Assembly: GCF_014529705.1 (NCBI RefSeq)
Contig: NZ_JAANIH010000046.1
Location: 1-64,000, forward strand
DNA from: Bradyrhizobium campsiandrae
GTDB lineage: Bacteria; Pseudomonadota; Alphaproteobacteria; Rhizobiales; Xanthobacteraceae
Length of the DNA: 64,000 bases
Reading direction: 5' to 3'
Part shown: positions 32,910-42,055 of the stretch, piece after piece
How positions within the stretch are numbered: the first letter of the stretch is position 1
How the letters are laid out: each line of letters begins with the position of its first letter
Program-made: the position numbers and the translations under genes
The notes under the pieces: generated by a model
Told to the model about the DNA's origin: nothing
What the model saw: only the letters and a program-made list of their open reading frames with translations
The model's database searches: none

Positions 32910-33952
32910 GCCCGCGTCAGGCCGAGCGCGAGAGCGCCATTCCGCATCCGCGCGAGACGAGCCTTCTGTTCGGCCATCGCGAGGCCGAGGCAGCGCTGTT
33001 GACCGCCTATCGCAGCGGTCGCATTCCGCATGCCTGGCTGATCGGCGGGCCGCAAGGCATCGGCAAGGCGACGCTGGCATATCGCATGGCGCGCTTCGTG
33101 CTCGCTCACGGCCAGCCGCTGGCGCCGTCGGTGCAAAACGCTGAAGATCTGGCTGTCGATCCCGATGACGCCGTGGCGCGACAGGTGGCGGCGAGTTCGC
33201 ATGGCGGTCTGCTGACGCTGGAGCGCACCGCCAATGACCGCGGCGTGATGCGCACCGTCATCACCGTGGACGAGACGCGCGAGACGATCACGTTCTTCGG
33301 CTCGACCGCGGCGGCCGAGGGTTGGCGCGTCTGCATCGTCGACACCGTCGACGAACTCAATCCCAATGCGGCCAACGCGCTGCTGAAAATCCTGGAGGAG
33401 CCGCCGCAGCGATCGCTGTTCCTGCTGGTGAGCCACGCGCCCGCGCGCGTGCTCGCCACGATACAGTCGCGTTGCCGGAAGCTGCGCCTGCGTCCGCTCA
33501 CGGTCGATGAGGTGATCGGTGCGGCCGCCGCGGCCGCAGACCTCGCGCCGAGCGACCTGGCACTGCGCGAGGCCGCGGAAGCTTCGGAGGGCAGCGTTGC
33601 GCGCGCGCTGACGCTGCTCGGCGGCGACGCGCTGAAACTCCAGCAGCGCACGGCAGCGCTGCTGGCACGATTGCCGGAGGTCGATCCGCGCGAATTGCAC
33701 ACGCTCGGCGATTCGCTCGGCACCAGCGATCGCGTTGCGCTTGCGGCCTTCGTCGACGGCATCGATCGCTGGATCGCGGACCGTCTGCATGCCGACGAGG
33801 CCAACGCCAACCAAAACCTGCCGCGCCTTGCGCGCTTGAGCGAGGTATGGGAAAAGGTCGTCCGCGCCGCGCGCGACACCGAAACCTATAATCTGGAGCG
33901 AAAGCCCTTGGTTTTCTCGGTGTTCGGCTGGCTGGCGGACGCAACGCGCTAG
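32906..33952 (+). CDS. holB: DNA polymerase III subunit delta prime
   Basis: A 348-residue AAA+ clamp-loader subunit. Landmarks are the degenerate Walker A GGPQGIGKATLAYRMARF, VDTVDELNPNAANALLKILE followed by EPPQRSLFLLVSH, and ATIQSRCRKLRLRPL (SRC motif). It starts at ATG 32906 overlapping the tmk stop; the upstream open frame is inside tmk. The TAG stop is the first three bases of a dispersed palindromic repeat. Confidence 0.94.
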   Translation: MSPRQAERESAIPHPRETSLLFGHREAEAALLTAYRSGRIPHAWLIGGPQGIGKATLAYRMARFVLAHGQPLAPSVQNAEDLAVDPDDAVARQVAASSHGGLLTLERTANDRGVMRTVITVDETRETITFFGSTAAAEGWRVCIVDTVDELNPNAANALLKILEEPPQRSLFLLVSHAPARVLATIQSRCRKLRLRPLTVDEVIGAAAAAADLAPSDLALREAAEASEGSVARALTLLGGDALKLQQRTAALLARLPEVDPRELHTLGDSLGTSDRVALAAFVDGIDRWIADRLHADEANANQNLPRLARLSEVWEKVVRAARDTETYNLERKPLVFSVFGWLADATR

Positions 33953-34000
33953 AGCATGATCCGGAAAAGTGTGTAGCGGTTTTCCGAGAGGATCATGCTC
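33952..34000. repeat. Dispersed palindromic repeat, copy 1
   Basis: A stem-loop-forming element: GAGCATGATC pairs with GATCATGCTC and an inner CGGAAAA with TTTTCCG. A second copy with the same arms is at 40242-40290. It starts at the last base of the holB stop codon. It may act as a transcript end or processing site between holB and metG. Confidence 0.8.
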
Positions 34001-34061
34001 AGAATAACAACCTAACGCAGGTTCGTTTCCAAATTTTGAGAAGCCGGTAAAGGAATTCGTC

Positions 34062-36023
34062 GTGGCAACACGAGCTAAGAAAGCCGCCAAGGGCAAGAGC
34101 AGCAAGAAGGCTGCAAAGAAGGCCGCCAAAAAGGCCGTAAAGGCACTGGCGCGCAAGGCTGCCAGGAAGGTCAAGAAGACCAAGAAGGCCAAGAAGGCCG
34201 TCGCCGGGAGGGGCGTGAAGAAGAGCGCTGCAAAAGCGGCAAAGAAGGCCAGCAAGAAGGCTGCGAAGAAGCAGGGCACTTCCAAGAAAGCGGCGAAAAA
34301 GCCGGCCAAGGCTTCCGCGAAGTATGTTGTCAAGAAGGCGAAGGTGGCTGAGCCGGCCGCGATCGCCGCGCCGGCTCCCGTCGCCGCGCCGCCGAAAGTC
34401 GTGAAGCCTAAAGTGTCAAAACCCAAGGCGCCGAAGCCGGGGGCCGCACCGAAAGCGGATGTGCCCGTTGTCGCCCCCGCGCGCGACAACGTCTTTTACA
34501 TCTCGACCGCCATCGCCTATCCCAACGGCAGCCCGCATATCGGTCACGCCTATGAGGCGATATCGGCCGACGTGCTGGCGCGTTTCGCCCGGCTCGAGGG
34601 CAAAGACGTGTTCTTCCTGACCGGCACGGACGAGCATGGCCAGAAGATGGTTCAGACCGCGCAGAATGAGGGCCTGTCCCCGTCAGCACTCGCGACCCGC
34701 AATGCCAATCGCTTCAAGGAGATGGACCAGCGCCTGAACGTCTCGTTCGATCGCTTCATCCGCACCACCGAAGAGCAGCATCATCGCTCGAGCCAGGAGA
34801 TCTGGCGGCGCATGGAGGCAAATGGCGACATCTACGCCGACACCTATTCAGGCTGGTACTCCGTGCGTGATGAGGCCTACTACGCCGAGGACGAGACACG
34901 CCTGAACGACGATGGCGTACGCCTTGGACCGCAGGGCACGCCGGTCGAATGGGTCGAAGAGAAGAGCTATTTCTTCCGCCTCTCGGCCTATCAGGACAAG
35001 TTGCTGAAGCTTTACGCGGACCATCCTGAATTTATCGGACCCGATGCGCGCCGCAACGAGGTGGTGAGTTTCGTCAAGGGCGGGCTGCGCGATCTCTCGA
35101 TCTCGCGCACCACCTTCGACTGGGGCGTGAAAGTGCCCGGCAACGACGAGCATGTGATGTATGTCTGGGTCGACGCGTTGACCAACTACATTACCGGCGT
35201 CGGCTTCCCCGATGAAAGCGACAAGAACTGGCGCTACTGGCCGGCCGATGTGCACATCATCGGCAAGGATATCATCCGCTTCCACGCCGTGTACTGGCCC
35301 GCGTTCCTGATGTCGGCCGGCCTTGCGCTGCCGAAGCGGGTCTATGCCCACGGTTTCCTGTTCAACAGGGGCGAGAAGATGTCGAAGTCGGTCGGCAACG
35401 TCGTCGATCCCTTCAATCTCGCCGACCAGTATGGCGTCGACCAGATGCGCTATTTCTTCCTGCGCGAAGTTTCCTACGGCCAGGACGGCAACTACAATCA
35501 CGAGGCCATCGTCGCGCGCATCAATGCCGATCTCGCCAACGATCTCGGCAACCTCGCGCAGCGTTCGCTGTCGATGATCGCAAAGCAGCTCGGCGGCGTG
35601 CTGCCGGAGCCCGGCGAGTTCAGCGACAACGACAAGGCAATCTTGGCGATGGCCGACGGCATGGTTGCTGCCAGCCGCGAAGCCATGGCGACGCAGCAGA
35701 TCCACCAATGGCTCAATACCGTGTGGGCCGTGGTCGCGGAGGCCAACCGCTATTTCGCGGGGGAGGCGCCATGGGCGCTGGCCAAGACCGATCCTGCCAG
35801 GCAGAAGACGGTGCTCTACGTCACCGCCGAAGTCGTGCGCCAGATCGCGATCCTGGCCCAGCCGGCAATGCCGACAGCGTCCAGCTTGCTGCTGAACAGC
35901 CTCGGAATTCCCGAGGGCGAGCGCAATTTCGCGATGCTGGGGGGCGCCAAGCGCATCGCGCCCGGATCGACGCTACCAGCGCCGACGCCGGCGTTCCCGC
36001 GCTATATCGAGCCGGCGGCCTAG
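34062..36023 (+). CDS. metG: Methionyl-tRNA synthetase with a lysine-rich N-terminal extension
   Basis: A 653-residue protein starting at GTG 34062 after AAAGGA. The class I catalytic core begins at about residue 142 (DNVFYISTAIAYPNGSPHIG) with the HIGH motif at 159-162 and the KMSKS motif in GEKMSKSVGN. The core and anticodon-binding helices end at IEPAA, so there is no C-terminal Trbp111-like domain. Residues 1 to about 140 are an extension of which about 37 of the first 100 residues are Lys, arranged as AAKKA-type units like histone H1 or AlgP tails, then a Pro/Ala/Lys linker. It could bind tRNA or nucleic acid nonspecifically. It lies in the conserved tmk-holB-metG run. Confidence 0.95.
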   Translation: MATRAKKAAKGKSSKKAAKKAAKKAVKALARKAARKVKKTKKAKKAVAGRGVKKSAAKAAKKASKKAAKKQGTSKKAAKKPAKASAKYVVKKAKVAEPAAIAAPAPVAAPPKVVKPKVSKPKAPKPGAAPKADVPVVAPARDNVFYISTAIAYPNGSPHIGHAYEAISADVLARFARLEGKDVFFLTGTDEHGQKMVQTAQNEGLSPSALATRNANRFKEMDQRLNVSFDRFIRTTEEQHHRSSQEIWRRMEANGDIYADTYSGWYSVRDEAYYAEDETRLNDDGVRLGPQGTPVEWVEEKSYFFRLSAYQDKLLKLYADHPEFIGPDARRNEVVSFVKGGLRDLSISRTTFDWGVKVPGNDEHVMYVWVDALTNYITGVGFPDESDKNWRYWPADVHIIGKDIIRFHAVYWPAFLMSAGLALPKRVYAHGFLFNRGEKMSKSVGNVVDPFNLADQYGVDQMRYFFLREVSYGQDGNYNHEAIVARINADLANDLGNLAQRSLSMIAKQLGGVLPEPGEFSDNDKAILAMADGMVAASREAMATQQIHQWLNTVWAVVAEANRYFAGEAPWALAKTDPARQKTVLYVTAEVVRQIAILAQPAMPTASSLLLNSLGIPEGERNFAMLGGAKRIAPGSTLPAPTPAFPRYIEPAA

Positions 36024-36449
36024 CCTTTAGGCCGTCTTCTGATGACGCGATCTAACGACCGGATCGTGCCATCACGATAGCATCAAACCGGTTGCGCGGC
36101 GTATCCAGTACCTGCGCAGCCCTTTGATGGCCGCAAACCGGTATCGAGATAGGCGCCGTTGCCCTACGGCGGCTCGCAGGCGCGAGGCGCGATTCGCGTC
36201 ATTGATCCAGATCATTGCAAACGAAACGCAGGTCTCCGCTTCTGTTGCGACAGAGCGACAGGCAATGTGGTTTCGCGTTGGATGGGCAGTGCACACATCG
36301 CGGCGGTAACGCGATGCAGGCAGGTGCGGGGCTCGCTTCGTCGCTCCTGCGCTGTCACCATCGCAAAGAACTGTACCAAGGGAGGCGGTCAACTCGATGT
36401 CACGTCGTTCGGCCGGAAGTGGCCTGCAGAGCCGCAAGGTAGGTGGGAC
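36024..36449. other. Intergenic region between metG and the histidine kinase
   Basis: About 425 bases. The kinase frame is open back to 36159, but the extra residues do not look protein-like. The only site noted is an FNR/FixK-type box, listed separately. Confidence 0.4.
36202..36215 (+). promoter_or_regulatory. Candidate FNR/FixK box
   Basis: TTGATCCAGATCAT differs by one base from the anaerobox consensus TTGAT, four bases, ATCAA. It lies about 235 bases upstream of the chosen kinase start. If used, the kinase would be under low-oxygen control, as many Bradyrhizobium FixK2 targets are. One mismatch in the outer, strongly conserved part lowers confidence. Confidence 0.35.
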
Positions 36450-38498
36450 TTGAGTCATCCGGATATCGGGGACGTTGGCGGGATTTCCGGAAAGCTCAGC
36501 GCCTCGTTCTGGGGCAGACTACAACAGTGGTTGCGCGACCTCGGCCTCGGTCCGGGTAGAGCCAAGACAGCAGCCGATTTGCACGCGAGCGAAGTGAGAT
36601 TCAGGGGCGTCCTCGCGGCGAGCCCGGACGCCGTCCTCATGGTCAACAACGCCGGCGTGATCGAGTTCGCCAGCGATCGGGTCTCGGACATCTTTGGCTA
36701 CGCGCCTGAAGAGCTGGTGGGGAAGCCTGTCGAGATCCTGGTGCCAGAGCGATTGCGCCGCGCCCATTTCAGCCATCTGGGCGCCTATTTCGCGCACCCC
36801 AAGACGCGAATGATGGGCGGCGGGCTGCTGCTGTGCGGACGGCGAAAAGACTCGACGGAATTCCCGGCCGAGATCAGCCTCAGCCCAATTGTCTTGGCCG
36901 ATCGATCCGCGGCGATCGCCGCGGTGAGAGACGTTTCGTCCCGCAGGGCTCTTGAGGCTCTCCAGCAAAAGGCAGCGGAAGCCTTGCGCGAGAGCGAGGA
37001 GCGGCTGAGATATTTCATCAAATACGCTCCCGCTGCGATTGCAATCCTTGACAAGGAGCTGCGCTATCTCATCTGCAGCGACCGGTGGCTCTCCGATTAT
37101 GGTCTCGTCGGGAGGGACCTGACCGGGCTGTCGCATTATGAGGTCTTCCCCGAGATCCCGGAGCGTTGGCGCGCTATTCATCGACGCTCGCTTGCAGGCG
37201 AGACGCTTCATGCCGAGGAGGATTCCTTCACGAGAGCCGACGGACGCGTGCAATGGCTGCGCTGGGAGGTGCGCCCCTGGTTTGACACTCACGGCAATAT
37301 TGGTGGTGTCGCCTTCCTGACGGTCGACATCACGGATCGCAAGCGGATGGAAGCGCAGTTGCTGCAGGCGCAGAAAATGCAAGCGGTCGGCCAGTTGACA
37401 GGCGGCGTCGCCCACGACTTCAACAATCTGCTGACGGTCATTCTCGGCAATGCAGAGGTCCTGCTCGACGAGATGAACAGCCACGATGCGCATCGCAAAC
37501 TCGTGGAACCGATTGTTGCGGCCGCCGAGCGCGGCGCAGGTCTGACACAGCTGATGCTTGCCTTTGCCCGTCGTCAGGCGCTCGAGCCGAGCACCTTTGA
37601 TCTGAACGAGGTCGTCACGCGCATGAACGCGCTGTTACGGCGCACCATCGGCGAGAATGTCGAAGTCGACCTTCGGCTGACAAAGGGGTTATGGAAGGTG
37701 ATTGCCGACATTCGTCAAATGGAGACGGCGATCCTCAACATCGTATTCAACGCGCGCGATGCGATGCCGCAGGGAGGCAAGCTGACAATCGAGACCAGCA
37801 ACGTCGAACTGTCGGACGACTATGCCACGCACAGCGTGGAGGTCAGTCCGGGTCAGTATGTCTTGATCGCGCTGTCCGATACGGGGATCGGCATGGCGCC
37901 GGACATACTGGACCGCATTTTCGAGCCGTTTTTCACGACAAAGCCGGTCGGCAAGGGAACGGGCTTGGGGCTGAGCATGGTGCACGGCTTCGTCAAGCAG
38001 ACGGGCGGGCACATCCAGATTTACAGCGAGATCGGACACGGCACCTGCGTGAAGATCTTTCTGCCGCGCGCCAAAACCGATGCGACCACGGCCGTTCAAT
38101 CGGCGCGGGCTCCGACCAGCCTTGCGACGGGCACCGAATCGATTCTTGTCGTCGAAGACGATCCTCATGTGCGGATGTTCGCGGTCCAGCAATTGCGCCG
38201 CCTGGGTTACAGAGTGACCGAGGCCAGCGATGGACCTTCCGCGCTGCAGGAGATATCGCGTTCCGGTGCTCCCGATCTTTTGTTCACGGACGTGGTCATG
38301 CCTGGCGGCATGACCGGAAAGCAGCTCGCTGAGCGGGTGGGGCAGATGGCGCCGGGCATCAAGATCTTGTTCACGTCGGGCTATACCGAGAACACGATCG
38401 TCCATCATGGCCGGCTCGATCCCGGGGTGCATCTGCTGCAAAAGCCCTACAGGAGCGACAAGCTCGCGCACAAGGTGCGCGAAGTTTTGGACCTCTGA
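36450..38498 (+). CDS. PAS-domain hybrid histidine kinase with receiver domain
   Basis: A 682-residue protein from the TTG at 36450. Residues about 48-165 are a PAS domain (RFRGVLAASPDAVLMVNNAG, then IFGYAPEELVGKPVEILVPE) and about 185-298 a second PAS/PAC. The H-box is VGQLTGGVAHDFNNLLTVIL with the phosphoryl His at about 322. The HATPase has DTGIGMAPDILDRIFEPFF and GKGTGLGLSMVHGF. A receiver (about 560-682) has ILVVEDDPHVRMF and LLFTDVVMPGG with the phospho-Asp, and ends LLQKPYRSDKLA. There is no transmembrane segment, so it is a cytosolic sensor. The TTG follows AGGTGGG. It interrupts the metG-tatD neighbourhood, and its ligand is unknown. Confidence 0.88.
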   Translation: MSHPDIGDVGGISGKLSASFWGRLQQWLRDLGLGPGRAKTAADLHASEVRFRGVLAASPDAVLMVNNAGVIEFASDRVSDIFGYAPEELVGKPVEILVPERLRRAHFSHLGAYFAHPKTRMMGGGLLLCGRRKDSTEFPAEISLSPIVLADRSAAIAAVRDVSSRRALEALQQKAAEALRESEERLRYFIKYAPAAIAILDKELRYLICSDRWLSDYGLVGRDLTGLSHYEVFPEIPERWRAIHRRSLAGETLHAEEDSFTRADGRVQWLRWEVRPWFDTHGNIGGVAFLTVDITDRKRMEAQLLQAQKMQAVGQLTGGVAHDFNNLLTVILGNAEVLLDEMNSHDAHRKLVEPIVAAAERGAGLTQLMLAFARRQALEPSTFDLNEVVTRMNALLRRTIGENVEVDLRLTKGLWKVIADIRQMETAILNIVFNARDAMPQGGKLTIETSNVELSDDYATHSVEVSPGQYVLIALSDTGIGMAPDILDRIFEPFFTTKPVGKGTGLGLSMVHGFVKQTGGHIQIYSEIGHGTCVKIFLPRAKTDATTAVQSARAPTSLATGTESILVVEDDPHVRMFAVQQLRRLGYRVTEASDGPSALQEISRSGAPDLLFTDVVMPGGMTGKQLAERVGQMAPGIKILFTSGYTENTIVHHGRLDPGVHLLQKPYRSDKLAHKVREVLDL

Positions 38499-38654
38499 CC
38501 GCGCAGCGACGCCTGATCTCTGTCCTGAGTTGGACGTGTTCCGGAACCGGCCGAATGAGGGTTTTCGGTCCCGTTGACGTCCCTGCAGGCTTCCCCTACC
38601 TGTGAAAGGGCTGGTCCTGGCCTCGGGCCTCTTCTTGGAAAGCGATATTCGGAA

Positions 38655-39431
38655 ATGCTGGTCGATAGTCACTGCCATCTGGATTTTCCGGACTTTACGG
38701 AGGATCTCGACGGGATCGTGTCGCGTGCCCGTGCGGCCGGCATCGGGCGCATGGTCACGATCTCGACGCGGGTGCGGAAGCTCGATCAGCTCCTCGCCAT
38801 CGCCGGGCGTTACGACGACGTCTATTGCTCGGTCGGCACTCATCCGCACAACGCGGATGAGGAGGACGGCATTTCGCCGGATGAGCTGATCGCGCTGACG
38901 CAGCATCCAAAGGTTGTCGCGCTCGGCGAAGCCGGGCTCGACTATTTCTATGACGATGGCTCGCCGGAGGCCCAGGCGCGGGGCTTTCGCGCCCATATCG
39001 CGGCGGCTCGCGCCACCGGCCTGCCGCTGGTGATCCACACCCGCGAAGCGGATGAGGACTGCGCCCGCATCCTGGAGGAGGAAACCGCCAAAGGATCGTT
39101 TCGCGCCGTGCTGCATTGTTACACCGGCGGGCGCGAGCTGGCGCTGAAGGCGGTGTCGCTCGGGCTGTACATCGGCTTCACGGGCATCCTGACCTTCAAG
39201 AAGTCGGATGTCTTGCGCGCGCTGGCGGCGGAGTTGCCGTCTGACCGTATTCTGGTTGAAACAGACTCGCCCTACCTTGCGCCGGGCAAGTTCAGGGGCA
39301 AGCGCAACGAGCCGGCCTATGTGGTCGAGGTCGCCAAGGTGCTTGCCGAGACGCGCGGCGTGTCGCTCGAGGAGATCTCACGCCAGACCAGCGAAAACTT
39401 CTTCCGCCTGTTCTCCAAGGTGAAAGCTTGA
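38655..39431 (+). CDS. tatD: TatD family hydrolase
   Basis: A 258-residue TIM-barrel metal hydrolase. Metal ligands are visible in MLVDSHCHLDF, VALGEAGLDYFYD, PLVIHTREADED, VLHCYTGG and VETDSPYLAPGKFRGKRNEP. TatD proteins are 3'-5' DNases/RNases involved in DNA quality control. The start ATG at 38655 opens on the first metal motif. A PhnP-like hydrolase gene follows 13 bases later. This belongs to the conserved tmk-holB-metG-tatD string. Confidence 0.95.
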   Translation: MLVDSHCHLDFPDFTEDLDGIVSRARAAGIGRMVTISTRVRKLDQLLAIAGRYDDVYCSVGTHPHNADEEDGISPDELIALTQHPKVVALGEAGLDYFYDDGSPEAQARGFRAHIAAARATGLPLVIHTREADEDCARILEEETAKGSFRAVLHCYTGGRELALKAVSLGLYIGFTGILTFKKSDVLRALAAELPSDRILVETDSPYLAPGKFRGKRNEPAYVVEVAKVLAETRGVSLEEISRQTSENFFRLFSKVKA

Positions 39432-39444
39432 GGTTCTGAGCCTG

Positions 39445-40242
39445 ATGACGCTGACGCTGACGATCCTGGGGTGCGGCTCCTCCGCCGGCGTGCCGCGCCC
39501 GGCACTCGGCTGGGGCGCCTGCGACCCCGCGAATCCGAAGAACCGCCGTCGCCGCTGCTCGCTGCTGGTCGAGCAGACGTCACACCACGGCACCACGCGC
39601 ATCGTGATCGACACCTCGCCTGATTTGCGCGAGCAATTGATCTCGACGGATGTAGACCATATCGATGCGGTGTTTTTGACGCATGAGCATGCCGACCAGA
39701 CGCACGGCATGGACGATCTGCGCTCGGTCGTGATCCACATGCGCAAGCGCATTCCGGTCTACTTCAACCAGTCGACCGCCAAGGACATCATGGCGCGGTT
39801 CTCCTATTGCTTCATCTCGCCCGAGGGAAGTGACTATCCGCCGATCCTCAACCGGCACTCAATTGAGGCGGGCGAAAGCCAGACCATTCTGGGGAAGGGC
39901 GGCGCGGTGACGATGACCGCCTTCCTGGTCCAGCACGGCAACATCCCCGCGCTCGGCTATCGCATCGGCAACGCCGCCTACACGCCCGACCTCAATGATA
40001 TCCCGCGCGAGAGCTGGGGCGCTCTGGAAAACCTCGACCTCTGGATCGTCGACGGCCTGCGCTACACCGGCCATCCCAGCCATTTCAGCATCAACGACGC
40101 GCTGTCCTGGATCGAGCGCTTCAAGCCGAAGCGGGCCGTCATCACCAACATGACGGCCGACGTCGATTACGAGGTGATCAGGCAGACGCTGCCCGCGGGC
40201 GTGGTGCCGGCCTATGATGGCTTGCGGCTGGAGACGCATTAG
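39445..40242 (+). CDS. Metallo-beta-lactamase-fold hydrolase, PhnP/RNase Z-like
   Basis: A 265-residue cytoplasmic enzyme. It opens with LTILGCGSSAGVPRPALGWG and CDPANPKNRRRRCS, where a Cys-containing block precedes the fold. The metal motif is LTHEHADQTHGMDD and later ligands lie in GHPSHFSINDAL. This is the PhnP / cyclic-phosphate phosphodiesterase-like group, which in many alphaproteobacteria follows tatD. Its substrate is not known. The stop codon TAG coincides with the first bases of a dispersed palindromic repeat, as for holB. Confidence 0.9.
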   Translation: MTLTLTILGCGSSAGVPRPALGWGACDPANPKNRRRRCSLLVEQTSHHGTTRIVIDTSPDLREQLISTDVDHIDAVFLTHEHADQTHGMDDLRSVVIHMRKRIPVYFNQSTAKDIMARFSYCFISPEGSDYPPILNRHSIEAGESQTILGKGGAVTMTAFLVQHGNIPALGYRIGNAAYTPDLNDIPRESWGALENLDLWIVDGLRYTGHPSHFSINDALSWIERFKPKRAVITNMTADVDYEVIRQTLPAGVVPAYDGLRLETH

Positions 40243-40290
40243 AGCATGATCCGGAAAAGTGCGAAGCGGTTTTCCGAAAAGATCATGCTC
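40242..40290. repeat. Dispersed palindromic repeat, copy 2
   Basis: The same architecture as the copy at 33952: GAGCATGATC with GATCATGCTC, inner CGGAAAA with TTTTCCG. It starts at the last base of the hydrolase stop codon (TAG). Confidence 0.8.
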
Positions 40291-40300
40291 AAACAATAGC

Positions 40301-40343
40301 CTAAAGCGCGATGACGATTCATCCTAATCTCATCGCGCTTTAG
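40301..40343. repeat. Adjacent long hairpin repeat
   Basis: CTAAAGCGCGATGA (40301-40314) pairs with TCATCGCGCTTTAG (40330-40343). Together with the preceding palindrome it forms a mosaic intergenic element between two convergent genes and may act as a bidirectional terminator. Confidence 0.65.
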
Positions 40344-40378
40344 AGCGTCTTCGAGCGACGTCCGATCTTGTCCCGGAG

Positions 40379-42031
40379 TTATCCCGCCGAGATCGCCTTG
40401 GCGGAGCCGACCTCGTTGCGCAGCAGGAATTTCTGGATCTTGCCGGTCGACGTCTTCGGGATCGGCCCGAACACGACCGCCTTCGGCGTCTTGAAGCCGC
40501 TCATATGCGCGCGGCAGAAGGCGATGATGTCGGCCTCGCTCGCGCTGGCGCCTTCCTTGAGCTCGACGAAGGCGCAGGGCACTTCGCCCCATTTCGGATC
40601 GGGCTTGGCGACCACGGCCGCGAACAGCACGGCCGGGTGCTTGTAGAGGATGTCCTCGACCTCCACTGACGAAACGTTCTCGCCGCCGGAGATGATGATG
40701 TCCTTGGAACGGTCCTTGATGGTGACGTAACCGTGCTCGTCGAGTACGCCGAGATCGCCGGTGTGAAACCAGCCGCCCTCGAATGCTTCCCTGGTTGCCT
40801 TCTCGTTCTTCAGGTAGCCCTTCATCACGATATTGCCGCGGAACATGACCTCGCCGATCGTCTCGCCATCGCGTGGCACTTTCTGCATGGTCTGCGGATT
40901 GATGACGGTGACGCTTTCCTGAAGCGGGTAGGGCACGCCCTGCCGCCGCTTCATGCGCGCGCGCTCGGCGGCGGGAAGCTCGTCCCAGCCGGGCTGCTCG
41001 GCGCAGACGGAGGCGGGGCCGTAGACTTCCGTCAGACCGTAGACATGTGTGAGTTTGATGCCGATGTTTTCCGCACCCTCCAGCACCGCGACCGGAGGCG
41101 CGGCGCCCGCAATCAATCCGACGACGCGGCGCGCGGCGTTGCCCTTCGGAGCATCGGGCGCGTTGATCAGGACATTATAGACAATCGGAGCGCCGCACAT
41201 ATGCGTGACGCCGTGCTGCCTGATCAGCTCGAAGATCTTGGTTGGCTCGACCTTGCGCAGGCAGACATTGATGCCGGCGGCCGCCGCGACGGTCCAGGGG
41301 AAGCACCAGCCGTTGCAGTGGAACATCGGCAGGGTCCAGAGATAGACCGGATGCTGGCCGAGATTGCCGGCGAGGATGTTGCTGACTGCGTTGAGGTAGG
41401 CGCCGCGATGATGGGTGACGACGCCCTTGGGATTGCCCGTCGTGCCCGAGGTATAGCTCAGCGCGATGGCGTCCCATTCGTCGTTCGGTGTAATGGCGAT
41501 GAAATTCGGATCGCCTTGCGCGAGGGCCGCTTCATACTCGATCTCGCCGATCCGCTTGCCGTCCTTGAAGGCAGCGTCGTCGACGTCGATCACGAAGGGC
41601 CTTGGTCCGGTCATCTGCGCCAGCGCGTCGGTGATCACGCCGGAGAATTCGGGATCGACCAGGATGATCCTGGCGCCGCCATGGTCGAGCTGGAACGCGA
41701 TCGAGGGCGCATCGAGGCGGATGTTGAGTGCGTTGAGCACGGCGCCGGTCATGGGGACGGCAAAGTGCGCCTCGTTCATCGCCGGGATGTTCGGCAGCAT
41801 CGCCGCAACGGTGTCGCCGACGCCGATGCCCTTGCCGGCGAGATACGATGCAAAGCGCCTGCAGCGCTCATGCGTCTCGCGCCATGTGAAGCTGCGGCCT
41901 TCATAGACCGTGCTGACGTGATCCGGATAGACCGCGGCGCTGCGGGCCAGGAAGCTCAACGGCGACAGCGGCACGTAGTTGGCGCGGGTCTTGTCGAGGC
42001 CGATATTGTACTGGTTCTGCCGCTCGCTCAT
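40379..42031 (-). CDS. Acyl-CoA synthetase (AMP-forming), medium-chain/methylmercaptopropionyl-CoA-ligase-like
   Basis: A 550-residue AMP-binding enzyme. The P-loop is LSYTSGTTGNPKGVV; VYGLTEVYGP, GWFHTGDLGV and KDRSKDIIISGGENVSSVEV are the family core motifs; the catalytic lysine is in PKTSTGKIQK. It converts a carboxylic acid to its CoA thioester with ATP. The start is ATG 42031, six bases after AAGGAGAG. It is the last gene of an operon headed by TRAP transporter genes (24 bases from the permease), so its substrate is probably the imported acid. The overall pattern resembles DmdB/AlkK enzymes; specificity is unclear. Confidence 0.93.
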   Translation of the reverse strand: MSERQNQYNIGLDKTRANYVPLSPLSFLARSAAVYPDHVSTVYEGRSFTWRETHERCRRFASYLAGKGIGVGDTVAAMLPNIPAMNEAHFAVPMTGAVLNALNIRLDAPSIAFQLDHGGARIILVDPEFSGVITDALAQMTGPRPFVIDVDDAAFKDGKRIGEIEYEAALAQGDPNFIAITPNDEWDAIALSYTSGTTGNPKGVVTHHRGAYLNAVSNILAGNLGQHPVYLWTLPMFHCNGWCFPWTVAAAAGINVCLRKVEPTKIFELIRQHGVTHMCGAPIVYNVLINAPDAPKGNAARRVVGLIAGAAPPVAVLEGAENIGIKLTHVYGLTEVYGPASVCAEQPGWDELPAAERARMKRRQGVPYPLQESVTVINPQTMQKVPRDGETIGEVMFRGNIVMKGYLKNEKATREAFEGGWFHTGDLGVLDEHGYVTIKDRSKDIIISGGENVSSVEVEDILYKHPAVLFAAVVAKPDPKWGEVPCAFVELKEGASASEADIIAFCRAHMSGFKTPKAVVFGPIPKTSTGKIQKFLLRNEVGSAKAISAG

Positions 42032-42055
42032 CGACACTCTCCTTGACAGGTCGCC

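Noticed and set aside
36159..36449. N-terminal extension of the histidine kinase
   Set aside because: The in-frame residues have no protein-like composition, and a ribosome binding site precedes TTG 36450.
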